NCBI RefSeq assembly: GCF_900186975.1
Contig: NZ_LT906441.1
Span: 2,108,001-2,172,000 of the forward strand
Length of the DNA: 64,000 bases
Direction: 5' to 3'
Origin: Cutibacterium granulosum
GTDB lineage: Bacteria; Actinomycetota; Actinomycetes; Propionibacteriales; Propionibacteriaceae
Both the position numbers and the translations under genes were made by a program. The notes beneath the pieces are model-generated. The model was not told the origin of the DNA, made no database searches, and saw only the letters and a list, made by a program, of their open reading frames with translations. Below, piece after piece: positions 50,334 through 59,892 of the stretch (position 1 is its first letter; every line of letters begins with the position of its first letter).

Positions 50334-51347
50334 ATGAAACCCCACCCACTCGTTGCCGGCCTCACCCTCGCCCTGGCGAGCACACTGTGCCTCACCGGCT
50401 GCGGCACGTCACACCAGGAGAAGTCCGGGGCAGATCCGTCGCCTGCGGCGGCATCCGCAGGCTCCGGATACCCATCGACGGTGATGAGCTGTGCGGAGAA
50501 GCTCACCTTCACCGAACCACCGAAAAGGGTCCTCCTCCTCGGTGACACGGACGCCTCCGTACTGACAACGCTTGACGTGCTGGACAAGGTGGCCATGCGG
50601 ACTGGAAGACTTGACACCACCGGCTACGACATCACCACCGCCACCAAGCTCAAGGCCATACCCCAAATGGAGAGCGGCACCAACGCCACGGGAGGGGCGA
50701 GCGTCGCCACCGAGAGCATCCTGGACGCCCACATCGACCTCGTCATCGGCTACGACCGAGGAGTCGACCGCAAGGCCCTGGCCAAGGCGGGGGTGAAGCT
50801 CTACTCCCCCGACGCCTACTGTGACGACCAGACCCCGGTGAACCATGCCGACTTCGGCCTGGTGACCAAGGAGGTGACGAAGGTGGGCGCCATCTTCGGG
50901 GTGCCGGAACGAGCCGCCACCTTGAACAAGGCCCTGAAGGAACAAGCTACCGATCTCAAGAAACACGCCAATGGCAGGGGTGCCAGCATCGCGTCCCTGT
51001 GGCTTCCTGCCGATGGCTCCAGCATGTCCGCCTACGGGCGATCGAGCATGTCCCAAGCCGCCTTCGACGTCAACGGCCTGAAGAACGCCTACCAAGACAA
51101 CCGCACCCGGGTGTTCGACATCAGCATGGAGGATCTCCTCAAACGCAACCCGGACTGGGTCCTGCTGCTGAGCGGGGCCAGCAATGCCGACACGATCAAG
51201 ACGACGTTCGAGCATGCCAAGGGCGCCTCGCAGCTCACGGCGGTGAAGAAGGGGCACGTCATCACCATGCCCTACTCCCTCACCGATCCAGCGTCTCCAC
51301 TGTCGATCGAGGGAGCCACGGAACTGGCCAAGCTCATCGCGTCATGA
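50334..51347 (+). CDS. ABC transporter substrate-binding lipoprotein, copy 3
   Basis: This 337-aa lipoprotein is the closest paralogue of copy 2. The first 22 residues are almost identical (MKPHPLVAGLTLALASTLCL, lipobox TGC), and the same HIDLVIGYDRGVDRKALAKA, YGRSSMSQAAFDVNGLKN and NPDWVLLLSG segments follow. Differences cluster in the linker after the lipobox and in surface regions. It has its own AACAGGAGAC ribosome-binding site. Having two near-duplicates plus copy 1 suggests different ligands or dosage for a single permease. Confidence 0.92.
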   Translation: MKPHPLVAGLTLALASTLCLTGCGTSHQEKSGADPSPAAASAGSGYPSTVMSCAEKLTFTEPPKRVLLLGDTDASVLTTLDVLDKVAMRTGRLDTTGYDITTATKLKAIPQMESGTNATGGASVATESILDAHIDLVIGYDRGVDRKALAKAGVKLYSPDAYCDDQTPVNHADFGLVTKEVTKVGAIFGVPERAATLNKALKEQATDLKKHANGRGASIASLWLPADGSSMSAYGRSSMSQAAFDVNGLKNAYQDNRTRVFDISMEDLLKRNPDWVLLLSGASNADTIKTTFEHAKGASQLTAVKKGHVITMPYSLTDPASPLSIEGATELAKLIAS

Positions 51348-51416
51348 CGCAGCCACACCTCTCACGACCCGCAGACCCCGTGAACGCACGGAAATTTTGA
51401 CAGGACAGGAGTGCCC

Positions 51417-52175
51417 ATGGTGAGCACCGACCGCATTGCCGACATGTGGACCGATGCATCCGACGACTACGACCGCATCGTCTCTCGCGAGCTACGCAAC
51501 CTCAGAGACGTTGACTACTGGCGTCACGAGCTCGACACGCGTCTGGGGGACGAGCCACGCGACGTCCTCGACGTCGGCTGCGGACCCGGATTCTTCTCGA
51601 TCATGCTCAGTCGGCTGGGCCATCGCGTCACCTCCCTGGACGCATCGGAGGGGATGCTGCGAGCTGCACGGCGCAATCTCACCTGGTACGGGATCGAGCC
51701 CCACGTGCGGCACAGCGACGTCGTCACCTTGGACGACGTGGCGGATTCCTCGGTGGACGCCGTGGTCTCGCGTGACGTCGTGTGGACCCTCCATGATCCG
51801 GCGGCCGCGTATCGACGTTGGTTCCAGGTGCTGCGCCCCGGCGGCCTGGTCCTCATCTACGACGGCAACTACCGTACGGATCGCACCGGGGTGAGGCATT
51901 CGATCTGGAAGGCGCTGTCCAACGGTCTCATCATGCTCACCGAGGGACGACGCAGAGGTCATGCCCATGACGACGGCTCCGACCCGACCGCGAACCTGCC
52001 CTCGAGACGACGGGAGCGCCCAGCCACCGACGTCCCCCTGCTGAGGGAGGCAGGCTTCGTCGACGTCACCACCGAACCGGATCGGTACCGCATGAGTCGG
52101 CGTCACCTGGGGTACTGGAAATATGCCCACCAAGGCGAGAAATTCATCATCGAGGCGCACAAGCCATCACAGTGA
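51417..52175 (+). CDS. Class I SAM-dependent methyltransferase
   Basis: This 252-aa methyltransferase has motif I VLDVGCGPGFFSIMLSRLG (about 45-63), VTSLDASEGMLRAARRNL, and DAVVSRDVVWTLHDP. ATG 51417 follows ACAGGACAGGAG. It is the last gene of the cobalamin-riboswitch operon, 69 nt after copy 3. Similar small methyltransferases occur beside metal or corrinoid ABC importers, but the substrate is unknown; modification of a metallophore or corrinoid is inference. The C-terminus (KYAHQGEKFIIEAHK) is complete. Confidence 0.85.
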   Translation: MVSTDRIADMWTDASDDYDRIVSRELRNLRDVDYWRHELDTRLGDEPRDVLDVGCGPGFFSIMLSRLGHRVTSLDASEGMLRAARRNLTWYGIEPHVRHSDVVTLDDVADSSVDAVVSRDVVWTLHDPAAAYRRWFQVLRPGGLVLIYDGNYRTDRTGVRHSIWKALSNGLIMLTEGRRRGHAHDDGSDPTANLPSRRRERPATDVPLLREAGFVDVTTEPDRYRMSRRHLGYWKYAHQGEKFIIEAHKPSQ

Positions 52176-52488
52176 TGTCTCTCCCCCAGCCCGGTACGGG
52201 CGGAAGTGAGGCCCCTTCTGCGCCCCATGGGGACATGCACAAGGATCGTTTGACGCGGGTGGGTTTCGGGGTTTCTTCTGCACCTCGACATGGGACGGGT
52301 GCCCTCGTCCGGTACGGGGACACCCGTCCGGATGGGGCCCAGCAGGGTCCGGGGCGGCCGGCCAAAAAGGTGGGGTTTCGTGCATCCGAATCGCCGGGTG
52401 TCCCACCCTGCCCACTCAATGTCGCAGCTGGGCCTCGACCCATGCGCGCCATGAGCCGAGGCCCGGTGGGTGGGAAGTCTTCAGAAGC
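52176..52488. other. Intergenic region between convergent methyltransferase and glmS
   Basis: These 313 bp contain two inverted repeats and no credible gene. One spans 52293-52329 (GGACGGGTG with CACCCGTCC, 19-nt centre) and could end the B12 operon. The other spans 52430-52464 (GGGCCTCG with CGAGGCCC) and could end glmS. Neither has a T-run. Confidence 0.5.
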
Positions 52489-54336
52489 TCATTCCACCGT
52501 GACCGACTTGGCCAGGTTGCGAGGCTGGTCGACGTCGTGGCCCAGAGCGGTGGCGAGTTCACAGGCGAAGGCCTGCAGCGGGACGGTGGCCACCAGTGGC
52601 TGTAGCAGGGTGGAGCAGTGCGGCAGCGCAACGAGTGTGTCGGCGCAGGAGCGCACCGTCTCGTCGCCCTGCTCGGCCAGGACGATGGTGCGTGCGCCCC
52701 GGGCGCGAATCTCCTGGATGTTGGAGACGACCTTGTCGTGCAGTTGGTCGCGTCCTGCCGGAGGAACGATGACGAAGACCGGGGTGTCCTGTTCGATGAC
52801 GGCGATCGGGCCGTGCTTGAGCTCGCCGGCGGCGAATCCCTCGGCATGCATGTAGGCGATCTCCTTGAGCTTGAGGGCACCCTCCAGAGCCACCGGATAA
52901 CCGACGTGGCGTCCCAGGAAGAACACGGCCCCATCCTTGCGAGCCATCTGACGCGCCAGCTCGTGGACGGACTCGATGTCGTCGAGGACCTGCTGGATCT
53001 TCTCGGGCATGGACTCCAGCTCGGTCATGATGGCGCGCACCTCGTCGCCGTACTTCATGCCGCGCACCTGGGCGAGGTAGAGGCCGAGCAGGTAGCAGGC
53101 GACAACCTGGGTGAGGAATCCCTTGGTCGAGGCCACACCGATCTCCGGGCCGGCGTGGGTGTAGATGACGGCATCGGACTCGCGCGGGATGGTCGCGCCG
53201 TTGGTGTTGCAGATGGCGATGACCTTGGCCCCCTGCTCGCGGGCGTGACGGATGGCCATGAGGGTGTCGGCGGTCTCACCGGACTGGGAGATCGTCACGA
53301 CGAGGGTCATGGGGTCGATGATCGGGTCGCGATAGCGGAACTCACTGGCGAGCTCCACCTCACATGCCACTCGCGTCCAGTGCTCGATGGCGTATTTGGC
53401 AACCATGCCGGCGTAGAACGACGACCCACAGGCCACGATGACGATCTTGTTGACCCGACACAGCTCCTCCGGGGAGATGCGCACCTCGTCCAGGATGAGC
53501 TCACCACGGTCCGACCAGCGCCCCAGCAGGGTGTCGGCGACGGCGCGCGGCTGCTCGAAGATCTCCTTGCGCATGAACCAGTCATGGCCCTGTTTCTCGG
53601 CGGCCGAGAGGTCCCAGTCGACGTGGAAGGGGCGTGCCTCTGAGGGGTTGCCGGCGAAATCGGTGATCTCGACCGAGTCGGAATGGATGGTCACCACCTG
53701 GTCCTGGCCGAGTTCCAAGGCGTCACGGGTGTGCTCGATGAAGGCGGCGACGTCGGAGGCGAGGAAGTTCTCGCCCTGCCCCAGCCCGACGACGAGCGGT
53801 GAGTTGCGGCGAGCGGCCACGACGGTGTCCGGCTCGGTGGAGCTCACGACGACGAGGGTGAAGGCACCCTCCAAGCGTGCTGCGACCGTGCCGACCGCCT
53901 GGCTCAGACCGGCTCCAGCGGCGATCTCGCGGGCGATGAGGTGAGCCGCAACCTCGGTGTCGGTGTCGGAGGCGAAGGAGACCCCCTCGGCCTGGAGTTC
54001 GGCGCGCAGGGCGGCGAAGTTCTCGATGATGCCGTTGTGGACGACGGCAACCTTGCCGTCGGCCGAGACGTGGGGGTGGGCATTGGTGTCGGTGGGAGCG
54101 CCGTGGGTGGCCCAGCGGGTGTGTCCGATCCCCTGCCCCGACTCGGGCAACGGCGAGGTGGAGAGTTCGGTCTCCAAGTTCGTCAACTTGCCGGACTTCT
54201 TGGCCCAGTGCAGTGCCCCGTCGGCGACGACGGCAAGCCCTGCCGAGTCGTAACCGCGGTACTCGAGACGACGCAGGCCGTCAATGATGACGTCCTTGGC
54301 AGGTCGACTGCCTACATAACCCACAATTCCACACAT
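52489..54336 (-). CDS. glmS: Glutamine-fructose-6-phosphate aminotransferase (isomerising)
   Basis: This 615-aa enzyme makes glucosamine-6-phosphate for peptidoglycan. The N-terminal Ntn glutaminase has catalytic Cys2 (MCGIVGYVGSRPAKDVIIDG), HTRWATHGAPTD and HNGIIEN. The two SIS domains follow (CGSSFYAGMVAKYAIEHW, TISQSGETADTLMAI, FLGRHVGYPVALEGALKLKE), and it ends PRNLAKSVTVE. ATG 54336 is fixed by the need for Cys2. No SD is present; TACGTT (54344-54349) lies 7 nt upstream with TTGCGT 18 nt further, fitting a leaderless start. Confidence 0.97.
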   Translation of the reverse strand: MCGIVGYVGSRPAKDVIIDGLRRLEYRGYDSAGLAVVADGALHWAKKSGKLTNLETELSTSPLPESGQGIGHTRWATHGAPTDTNAHPHVSADGKVAVVHNGIIENFAALRAELQAEGVSFASDTDTEVAAHLIAREIAAGAGLSQAVGTVAARLEGAFTLVVVSSTEPDTVVAARRNSPLVVGLGQGENFLASDVAAFIEHTRDALELGQDQVVTIHSDSVEITDFAGNPSEARPFHVDWDLSAAEKQGHDWFMRKEIFEQPRAVADTLLGRWSDRGELILDEVRISPEELCRVNKIVIVACGSSFYAGMVAKYAIEHWTRVACEVELASEFRYRDPIIDPMTLVVTISQSGETADTLMAIRHAREQGAKVIAICNTNGATIPRESDAVIYTHAGPEIGVASTKGFLTQVVACYLLGLYLAQVRGMKYGDEVRAIMTELESMPEKIQQVLDDIESVHELARQMARKDGAVFFLGRHVGYPVALEGALKLKEIAYMHAEGFAAGELKHGPIAVIEQDTPVFVIVPPAGRDQLHDKVVSNIQEIRARGARTIVLAEQGDETVRSCADTLVALPHCSTLLQPLVATVPLQAFACELATALGHDVDQPRNLAKSVTVE

Positions 54337-54429
54337 GGCAAGAAACGTACAGGATTCATGCTCGTCCACGCAATCGCCATGCTTGCAGCGTTCACGAACC
54401 CAAGGTTGCGCACATCTGTGCAGAGTCAA

Positions 54430-54536
54430 AATTAATAGATGAACATAAAACCAATATTCTGAATATGCTTCCCTCGTCTACCAGATATGGCATAACGTAT
54501 TTTCTGTCCACACTCGTCGGGGAAAGAAAGTGATCC
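54430..54536 (+). promoter_or_regulatory. AT-rich promoter region of lipase 1
   Basis: This stretch is markedly AT-rich for the window. It contains a perfect 13-bp palindrome, ATATTC-T-GAATAT (54454-54466), and TAACGT/TATTTT elements around 54493-54505, so it probably holds the lipase promoter and a regulator site. Confidence 0.45.
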
Positions 54537-55613
54537 ATGAAACTCACACAAGCTCTTCGCACCATCACCATAGCCGCCTCCGCTGCAGCCATCGGCCTGA
54601 TTCCCATGGCCGGGGCGCAGGCACACGCCGCACCGGCGTCCGACGCCACGACCAGCACCACTTCTGCGAACACCGGTTACTCCGGCTACACACCCGAGGA
54701 GGCCGCGTTCCTCAAGACCGTCGAGGTCAAGGGCAGCCCGGGCGGCGTACCCTCCGGCAACGACGCCCCTGCCAAGAAACTCACCTACACCGCATCCCTG
54801 TACTCCGCAACCCACCCCGGCACGAACCCCTCGGGTGCCAACGACTTCTCCTGCAAACCCAGAAAGGGACAAAACCCAGTCGTCCTCATCCCAGGCACCA
54901 ACACCGACGCATACACAGCCTGGTCAATGTACACACCACAACTACGTGCCCGCGGATTCTGCGCCTTCTCGGCGAACTTCAACGGCCTGCCCTGGCTGTC
55001 AAGCGTCGACTACACCGGCGACATCCGCAAGTCTGCCAAGGCCACCTCGATCTTCATCGACCGCGTGCTACGCGAAACCGGCTCCAAAAAGGTCGACATC
55101 ATCGGATGGTCCCAGGGCGGCGGATCCCAACCGAACTACTACATCCAGAAGCTCGGCGGTGACAAGAAGGTCGGCAAGATGATCGGCATCGCCCCCGCCA
55201 ACCACGGCGTCGGCGCACCCATCATCGCCAAATGGATCAACAAGGCCCTGCCCCACAAGACCCACGCCTCGATCGAGGATGCCGCCAAGTCCGTCCACAT
55301 GGCGGCCTACACCCAACAGATGGGCTCCTCAGAACTCATGAAGGAGATCTACCACAGCGGCAAGGTCACCCGCCCCGGAGTGGAGTACACCAACATCGAG
55401 GGCAAATACGACTACGTCGTGGCACCCTACAAAAATGCATTCATCCGTGAGCCCGGCGTGAAGAACATCACCGTCCAGAACATCTGCCCACAAGACCACG
55501 CAAGCCACATCAACTTCCCCTACGACACCAACGTCTCCCAGATGGTGTTCAACACACTCGACCCCGACAACGCCAAACCCGTCAAGTGCAAGTACCAGCC
55601 CTTCATCGGCTGA
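54537..55613 (+). CDS. Secreted triacylglycerol lipase (GehA/GehB family), lipase 1
   Basis: This 358-aa protein has a signal peptide (MKLTQALRTITIAASAAAIG, cleavage near AQAHA). The alpha/beta-hydrolase core shows PVVLIPGTNTDAYTAWSMY (oxyanion region), the nucleophile elbow GWSQGG (about residue 197), a candidate Asp in GKYDYV, and the catalytic His in CPQDHASH. Paired Cys residues are also seen (FSCKP, GFCAF). Propionibacterial Geh lipases release fatty acids from sebum. Codon use is slightly less GC-rich than neighbours. A perfect T-tailed terminator follows. Confidence 0.92.
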   Translation: MKLTQALRTITIAASAAAIGLIPMAGAQAHAAPASDATTSTTSANTGYSGYTPEEAAFLKTVEVKGSPGGVPSGNDAPAKKLTYTASLYSATHPGTNPSGANDFSCKPRKGQNPVVLIPGTNTDAYTAWSMYTPQLRARGFCAFSANFNGLPWLSSVDYTGDIRKSAKATSIFIDRVLRETGSKKVDIIGWSQGGGSQPNYYIQKLGGDKKVGKMIGIAPANHGVGAPIIAKWINKALPHKTHASIEDAAKSVHMAAYTQQMGSSELMKEIYHSGKVTRPGVEYTNIEGKYDYVVAPYKNAFIREPGVKNITVQNICPQDHASHINFPYDTNVSQMVFNTLDPDNAKPVKCKYQPFIG

Positions 55614-55666
55614 CCCCTTGACCCCATCCACATCCGTTTCCGGGCCCCTGATCCCAACCCATTTCT

Positions 55667-55710
55667 GTTGTGGGCCCTCAACATCGAGGGCCCACAACGT
55701 TCTTTCTTTT
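55667..55710 (+). terminator. Strong rho-independent terminator between the lipases
   Basis: A perfect 13-bp stem (GTTGTGGGCCCTC with GAGGGCCCACAAC, 6-nt loop) is followed by GTTCTTTCTTTT. It ends lipase 1 transcription, so lipase 2 must have its own promoter in the next 70 nt. Confidence 0.9.
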
Positions 55711-55779
55711 GAGAGCTGTATCAGGACAACCCGAATGCGGACTACTACACACGACAAATCCATCTTGAGGAGATCCATC

Positions 55780-56793
55780 ATGAGGATGAACAGACTACGT
55801 GCGACCTTCCTTGCCGTGACGGCCTCTATCGCACTCATGGGTACGACTGCCACGGCCTTCGCGGGCCCGCCGGAGGACATCACTCCAGAGCATCCGGGTG
55901 GAGTGGCTGCACCCCACAGCCCCGAGGGAATCCCCTCGAACATTGAGGGACCGAGCATGTCCAGGTTGCTCCCCGCAATCAGGTTCGCGAATAGGCACCC
56001 TGGTACCAAGGTGCCCGGCACCAACGACTTCACCTGCAAACCACGGAAAGGCACCCACCCCGTCGTCCTCGTTCCGGGCACCACCGAGGACGCCTTCATC
56101 ACGTGGTCGTACTACGGACCGCGTCTGCAGCAAGCAGGGCTCTGCGTCTACACCTTCAACTACAACCCGATGACCCATCCGCTCATGGAGGCTTCCGCGA
56201 CCACCGGCAACATCTACTCCACTGCAGCCTTCATGGCACACTTCGTGGACAAGGTTCTCAAGGCCACCGGTGCCGACAAGGTCGATCTCATCGGCCACTC
56301 ACAGGGAGGCGGCCCCCTGCCACGCGCCTACATCAAGTACTACGGCGGTGACAAGAAGGTCAACCATCTCATCGGATTGGTTCCGTCCAACAAGGGTACG
56401 AGCCTGCTGGGCATTGAGAAATTCTTCAACAAGACCGGCAAACCGGCCAACACCATCCTCACCGCCGTGGCGAAGCACATGAACATGGAATCCGTACCCC
56501 AGCAATTGCAGGGCTCCACGTTCCTCAAGGAACTCAACGACGGCGGAATGACCTTCCCGGGTATCAAGTACACCGTCATCGCCACCCGCTTCGACAACCG
56601 GGTGTTTCCGTGGACGAATGCGCTCATCCCGGAACCGGGAGTCAAGAACATCGTCATCCAGGATGTCTGCCACCTGGACTTCAGCGTCCACACGAACATC
56701 ACCTACGATCCGATGACGTTCCAGGTCGTCTTCAACGCCCTCGCGCCCGATCGGGCCACTCCGGTCAGGTGCTCCGTACGTCCGCTCACCTGA
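55780..56793 (+). CDS. Secreted triacylglycerol lipase (GehA/GehB family), lipase 2
   Basis: This 337-aa paralogue of lipase 1 has a signal peptide (MRMNRLRATFLAVTASIALM, cleavage near AFAGP). Core motifs are PVVLVPGTTEDAFITWSYY, the nucleophile elbow GHSQGGGP, a candidate Asp in ATRFDNRV and a candidate His in HLDFSVH. It shares with lipase 1 the segments NDF(S/T)CKPRKG and GGDKKV. The elbow His differs from the Trp in lipase 1, which may reflect different substrate preference. ATG 55780 follows GAGGAG. Confidence 0.92.
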   Translation: MRMNRLRATFLAVTASIALMGTTATAFAGPPEDITPEHPGGVAAPHSPEGIPSNIEGPSMSRLLPAIRFANRHPGTKVPGTNDFTCKPRKGTHPVVLVPGTTEDAFITWSYYGPRLQQAGLCVYTFNYNPMTHPLMEASATTGNIYSTAAFMAHFVDKVLKATGADKVDLIGHSQGGGPLPRAYIKYYGGDKKVNHLIGLVPSNKGTSLLGIEKFFNKTGKPANTILTAVAKHMNMESVPQQLQGSTFLKELNDGGMTFPGIKYTVIATRFDNRVFPWTNALIPEPGVKNIVIQDVCHLDFSVHTNITYDPMTFQVVFNALAPDRATPVRCSVRPLT

Positions 56794-57003
56794 TCACCAG
56801 TTGGCCGGTACGTTCACACACGATAGACCCTCTGCGACGAACAGTTCCCGTGCAAATGACACGGCACACCACGTCACTGGGCACGAATGTTGCAAGGCGT
56901 ACCGGCCACCATCGTCCATGCCCCGACCACCCGGAGCCCCCCGAGCACCCGACATCGCCGTGAAGTACAGTCGCTACGACAGACCATCCGTCAGAGGTGC
57001 CCG

Positions 57004-57987
57004 ATGAACTTGACTCCCACCACACCCGTCGATGACGACAACACCGAACCGGGGCCCTACATCGAATTGTCCCGACACGCATGGGCAGATCTCGCTGAAA
57101 GCACCGAGATCGACATCGACGACGAGACATTGGAACGCATCCGAGGGCTGGGCGACCCGACCGACCAGACCGACGTGGCCGAGGTCTACCGGCCGCTGAC
57201 GCAGCTCATCCATCTGTACTGCATGCACACGGGGAGTCTCTTCGAGGCCTCCAACGCATATCTGCAGCTCCAGGACCACCAGATGCGACGCACTCCGTTC
57301 GTCATCGGAGTGGCAGGGTCGGTGGCGGTCGGAAAATCCACGACAGCCCGCCTGCTCAAGGAATTGCTGGCCCGCTCACCGAGACGTCCCAAGGTGGATC
57401 TGGTGCCCACCGATGGGTTCCTGTATCCCAATGCCGTGCTCGAGGAGCACGGCATCCTGGACCGCAAGGGTTTCCCGGAATCCTATGACCGCAAGGCGCT
57501 GCTGAAATTCGTCGTGGACGTGAAGTCCGGTGCCCCGGAGGTGGTGGCACCGGTCTACTCCCACGTGGAGTACGACATCGTTGCTGGTGAGCAGCGAGTG
57601 GTTCGTCAACCCGATGTCCTCATCATCGAGGGTCTCAACGTCCTGCAGCCACCCAGGCTGCGCAGCAATGGGACGATGGGTCTGACGCTGAGCGATTTCT
57701 TCGACTTCTCCGTCTACATCGACGCCGATGAGCAGGACATCATGAGTTGGTACATCAACCGCTTCCTCACCCTGCGTCAGACGGCATTCACCAACCCGCA
57801 CTCCTTCTTCAGCGAGTACGCGAAGTTGCCCGACGAGGAGGCGATCGACATCGCCAGATCCATTTGGCGACGGATCAACCTGCCCAATCTCACCCAGAAC
57901 ATCCGGCCCACCCGCGGCCGGGCCACCGCGATTCTCCACAAGGGCCCGGATCACGAGGTGAAGAACGTGTGGATCCGAAAGATTTGA
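57004..57987 (+). CDS. coaA: Pantothenate kinase, type I
   Basis: This 327-aa enzyme phosphorylates pantothenate, the first step of CoA synthesis. It shows the P-loop VIGVAGSVAVGKSTTARLL (about 101-119), VPTDGFLYPNAVLEEHGI, GFPESYD, VLIIEGLNVLQ and the C-terminal LHKGPDHEVKNVWIRKI. ATG 57004 follows AGAGGTG. A TACAGT -10-like box near 56966 could drive it. It is flanked by inverted repeats and convergent with glmM. Confidence 0.95.
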   Translation: MNLTPTTPVDDDNTEPGPYIELSRHAWADLAESTEIDIDDETLERIRGLGDPTDQTDVAEVYRPLTQLIHLYCMHTGSLFEASNAYLQLQDHQMRRTPFVIGVAGSVAVGKSTTARLLKELLARSPRRPKVDLVPTDGFLYPNAVLEEHGILDRKGFPESYDRKALLKFVVDVKSGAPEVVAPVYSHVEYDIVAGEQRVVRQPDVLIIEGLNVLQPPRLRSNGTMGLTLSDFFDFSVYIDADEQDIMSWYINRFLTLRQTAFTNPHSFFSEYAKLPDEEAIDIARSIWRRINLPNLTQNIRPTRGRATAILHKGPDHEVKNVWIRKI

Positions 57988-58021
57988 CGGTCGACACTAC
58001 CTGCCAGCTGATACTGCCCGG

Positions 58022-58069
58022 CGTCACCAAGCACCACCGCTGATTCCATCTGCGAATAGCTTGGTGACG
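58022..58069. terminator. Inverted repeat between coaA and glmM
   Basis: CGTCACCAAGC (58022-58032) pairs with GCTTGGTGACG (58059-58069) around a 26-nt centre, with TGCC/GGCA extension. It lies between convergent genes and could be a bidirectional terminator. Confidence 0.45.
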
Positions 58070-58160
58070 GGCACATGCACCAGCCAAGCTAGCCGGGTCC
58101 CAAGGGCTGGACGACGCATCATGCAACCCTTCGTCCGACGTGGTTCCAACCGGTTCTAGC

Positions 58161-59513
58161 TCAGATGGCCAGTTTCTCCTTGACGATCCCAGCGAGCTGC
58201 TCACAGATCTGGTCAGCCTCACTCTGGGTGCCAGCCTCCACCATGACGCGCACCACCGGCTCGGTGCCGGAGGGGCGCAGCACGACGCGACCGGTGTCGC
58301 CCAGCTGGTGGTTGGCGTCGGAGACGGCCTTGTTGACGTCGGGATCGATGCCGGCACGCAACTTGTCGACACCACGAACATTGATGAGCGACTGGGGCAG
58401 GCGCGTCATCACCGAGCCGAGTTCCTTGAGTGTCCTGCCAGTGCGAGCCACCCGAGCAGCCACGTGCAGGCCGGTGAGGACGCCGTCGCCAGTGGTGGCG
58501 AACTCACTCATGATGACGTGGCCGGACTGCTCCCCACCGAGTGAGAATCCGTTGGCGTTCATGGACTCCAGCACGTAGCGGTCCCCCACCTTCGTCTGGT
58601 CGACGGAGATGTCGTGCTCACGCATGGCCAGGGTGAGACCGAGATTGCTCATGATCGTGGCAACCACGGTGTTGGACGCCAGACGATGGTCCTCCTGCAG
58701 AGCCAGGGCGAGGATGGCGAGAATCTGGTCACCGTCGACGAGGTGGCCCTCGTGATCGACTGCCAGACACCGGTCGGCGTCACCGTCGAAGGCCAGCCCG
58801 AGGTCGGCCCCCTCCTCAACCACCTTGGCCTGCAGGATTTCGGGGTGGGTCGATCCGCAGGAGGCGTTGATGTTGATGCCGTCCGGGCTGTTGTGGATGG
58901 CGACGACGTCGGCACCCTGGGCGCGGAAAGCTGCCGGGCCGGTCATGGACGAGGCGCCGTTGGCACAGTCCAAGACGATCTTGAGCCCCTTGAGGGCGTC
59001 CTCCTGACGCAGGGAACACACCAGATGGTTGACGTAGGTGTCCACCGCGCTCGAGGAGGCATGGATGCGTCCCACCTCGGCACCGATCGGACGCTGCCAC
59101 GGCTCCCCCATCCGCTCCTCGATGGCGTCCTCGAGATCGTCGACGAGCTTGATCCCGCCACGCTGGAAGAACTTGATGCCGTTGTCGGGCATGGGGTTGT
59201 GCGAGGCAGAGAGCATAACGCCGAGATCCGTTCCCAGCTCACCCACCAGATAGGCGGCTGCCGGGGTGGGGATGACTCCCACTCGCACCACATCGACCCC
59301 GGCCGATGCCAGGCCAGCACACACCGCAGCTTCGAGGAACTCACCCGAGGCTCGTGGATCGCGGGCCACCAGCGCGGTGGGCTGGCGGTGTCCGAATGCT
59401 CCTGCTTCGCCCAGGACGTGGGCCGCTGCGACCGAGAGGTCGAGGGCCAGTTCAGCGGTGAGGTCCTGGTTGGCCACACCGCGTACTCCATCAGTTCCAA
59501 ATAGTCGTGCCAC
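58161..59513 (-). CDS. glmM: Phosphoglucosamine mutase
   Basis: This 450-aa enzyme converts glucosamine-6-P to glucosamine-1-P, following GlmS. It shows [12 protein letters not shown], the phosphoserine loop [16 protein letters not shown] (about 100-115), the metal loop [21 protein letters not shown] and the C-terminal [18 protein letters not shown] 59513 matches the family N-terminus. No SD is present; TACCAT lies 8 nt upstream (59522-59527), as for a leaderless mRNA. Confidence 0.97.
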   Translation of the reverse strand: MARLFGTDGVRGVANQDLTAELALDLSVAAAHVLGEAGAFGHRQPTALVARDPRASGEFLEAAVCAGLASAGVDVVRVGVIPTPAAAYLVGELGTDLGVMLSASHNPMPDNGIKFFQRGGIKLVDDLEDAIEERMGEPWQRPIGAEVGRIHASSSAVDTYVNHLVCSLRQEDALKGLKIVLDCANGASSMTGPAAFRAQGADVVAIHNSPDGININASCGSTHPEILQAKVVEEGADLGLAFDGDADRCLAVDHEGHLVDGDQILAILALALQEDHRLASNTVVATIMSNLGLTLAMREHDISVDQTKVGDRYVLESMNANGFSLGGEQSGHVIMSEFATTGDGVLTGLHVAARVARTGRTLKELGSVMTRLPQSLINVRGVDKLRAGIDPDVNKAVSDANHQLGDTGRVVLRPSGTEPVVRVMVEAGTQSEADQICEQLAGIVKEKLAI

Positions 59514-59763
59514 GAGTATCCATGGTACCTGTTCCAGACATCAGTCCAATGGAGAAATGCGGTGCTGCCGTGGTCACTGCCCGTTGCGGCTCCGGTGCAC
59601 TGCTTGCTCGTGAAGTCATGTCATGCCAGGGGCCATGGCACAGGTGGCCGTTGGCCGCACAAATACCACGCTCCCCCGATGACATATCGAGAATGTCTCG
59701 CCCCACGCAGGTTTTCCCGGGGTGGGAGTCGGCATGGAAAAGTGCACGGCCAGGAACGCACGA

Positions 59764-59862
59764 GGACACTGGGCTCGCTGGGTTTACTGAGCACACTGGG
59801 CTCACGGGGCGCACTGGACTCTCGCTGAGCGCACTGGGCTCACTGAGCGCGAGCGCACTGGG
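59764..59862. repeat. Degenerate tandem array of GCACTGGGCTC units
   Basis: About 100 bp contain five imperfect copies of (G)CGCACTGGGCTCACTGAG, spaced roughly 18-27 nt, including GGACACTGGGCTCGCTGG, GCACACTGGGCTCACGGG and GCGCACTGGGCTCACTGAG. No coding role is evident. Confidence 0.65.
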
Positions 59863-59892
59863 GGCGTCGAGGCATCCTTCAGCAAAACCAGC

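Noticed and set aside
49288-51347. Copies 2 and 3 as assembly duplication
   Set aside because: They differ at many positions along their length, including linkers and intergenic spacers, so they are true paralogues.
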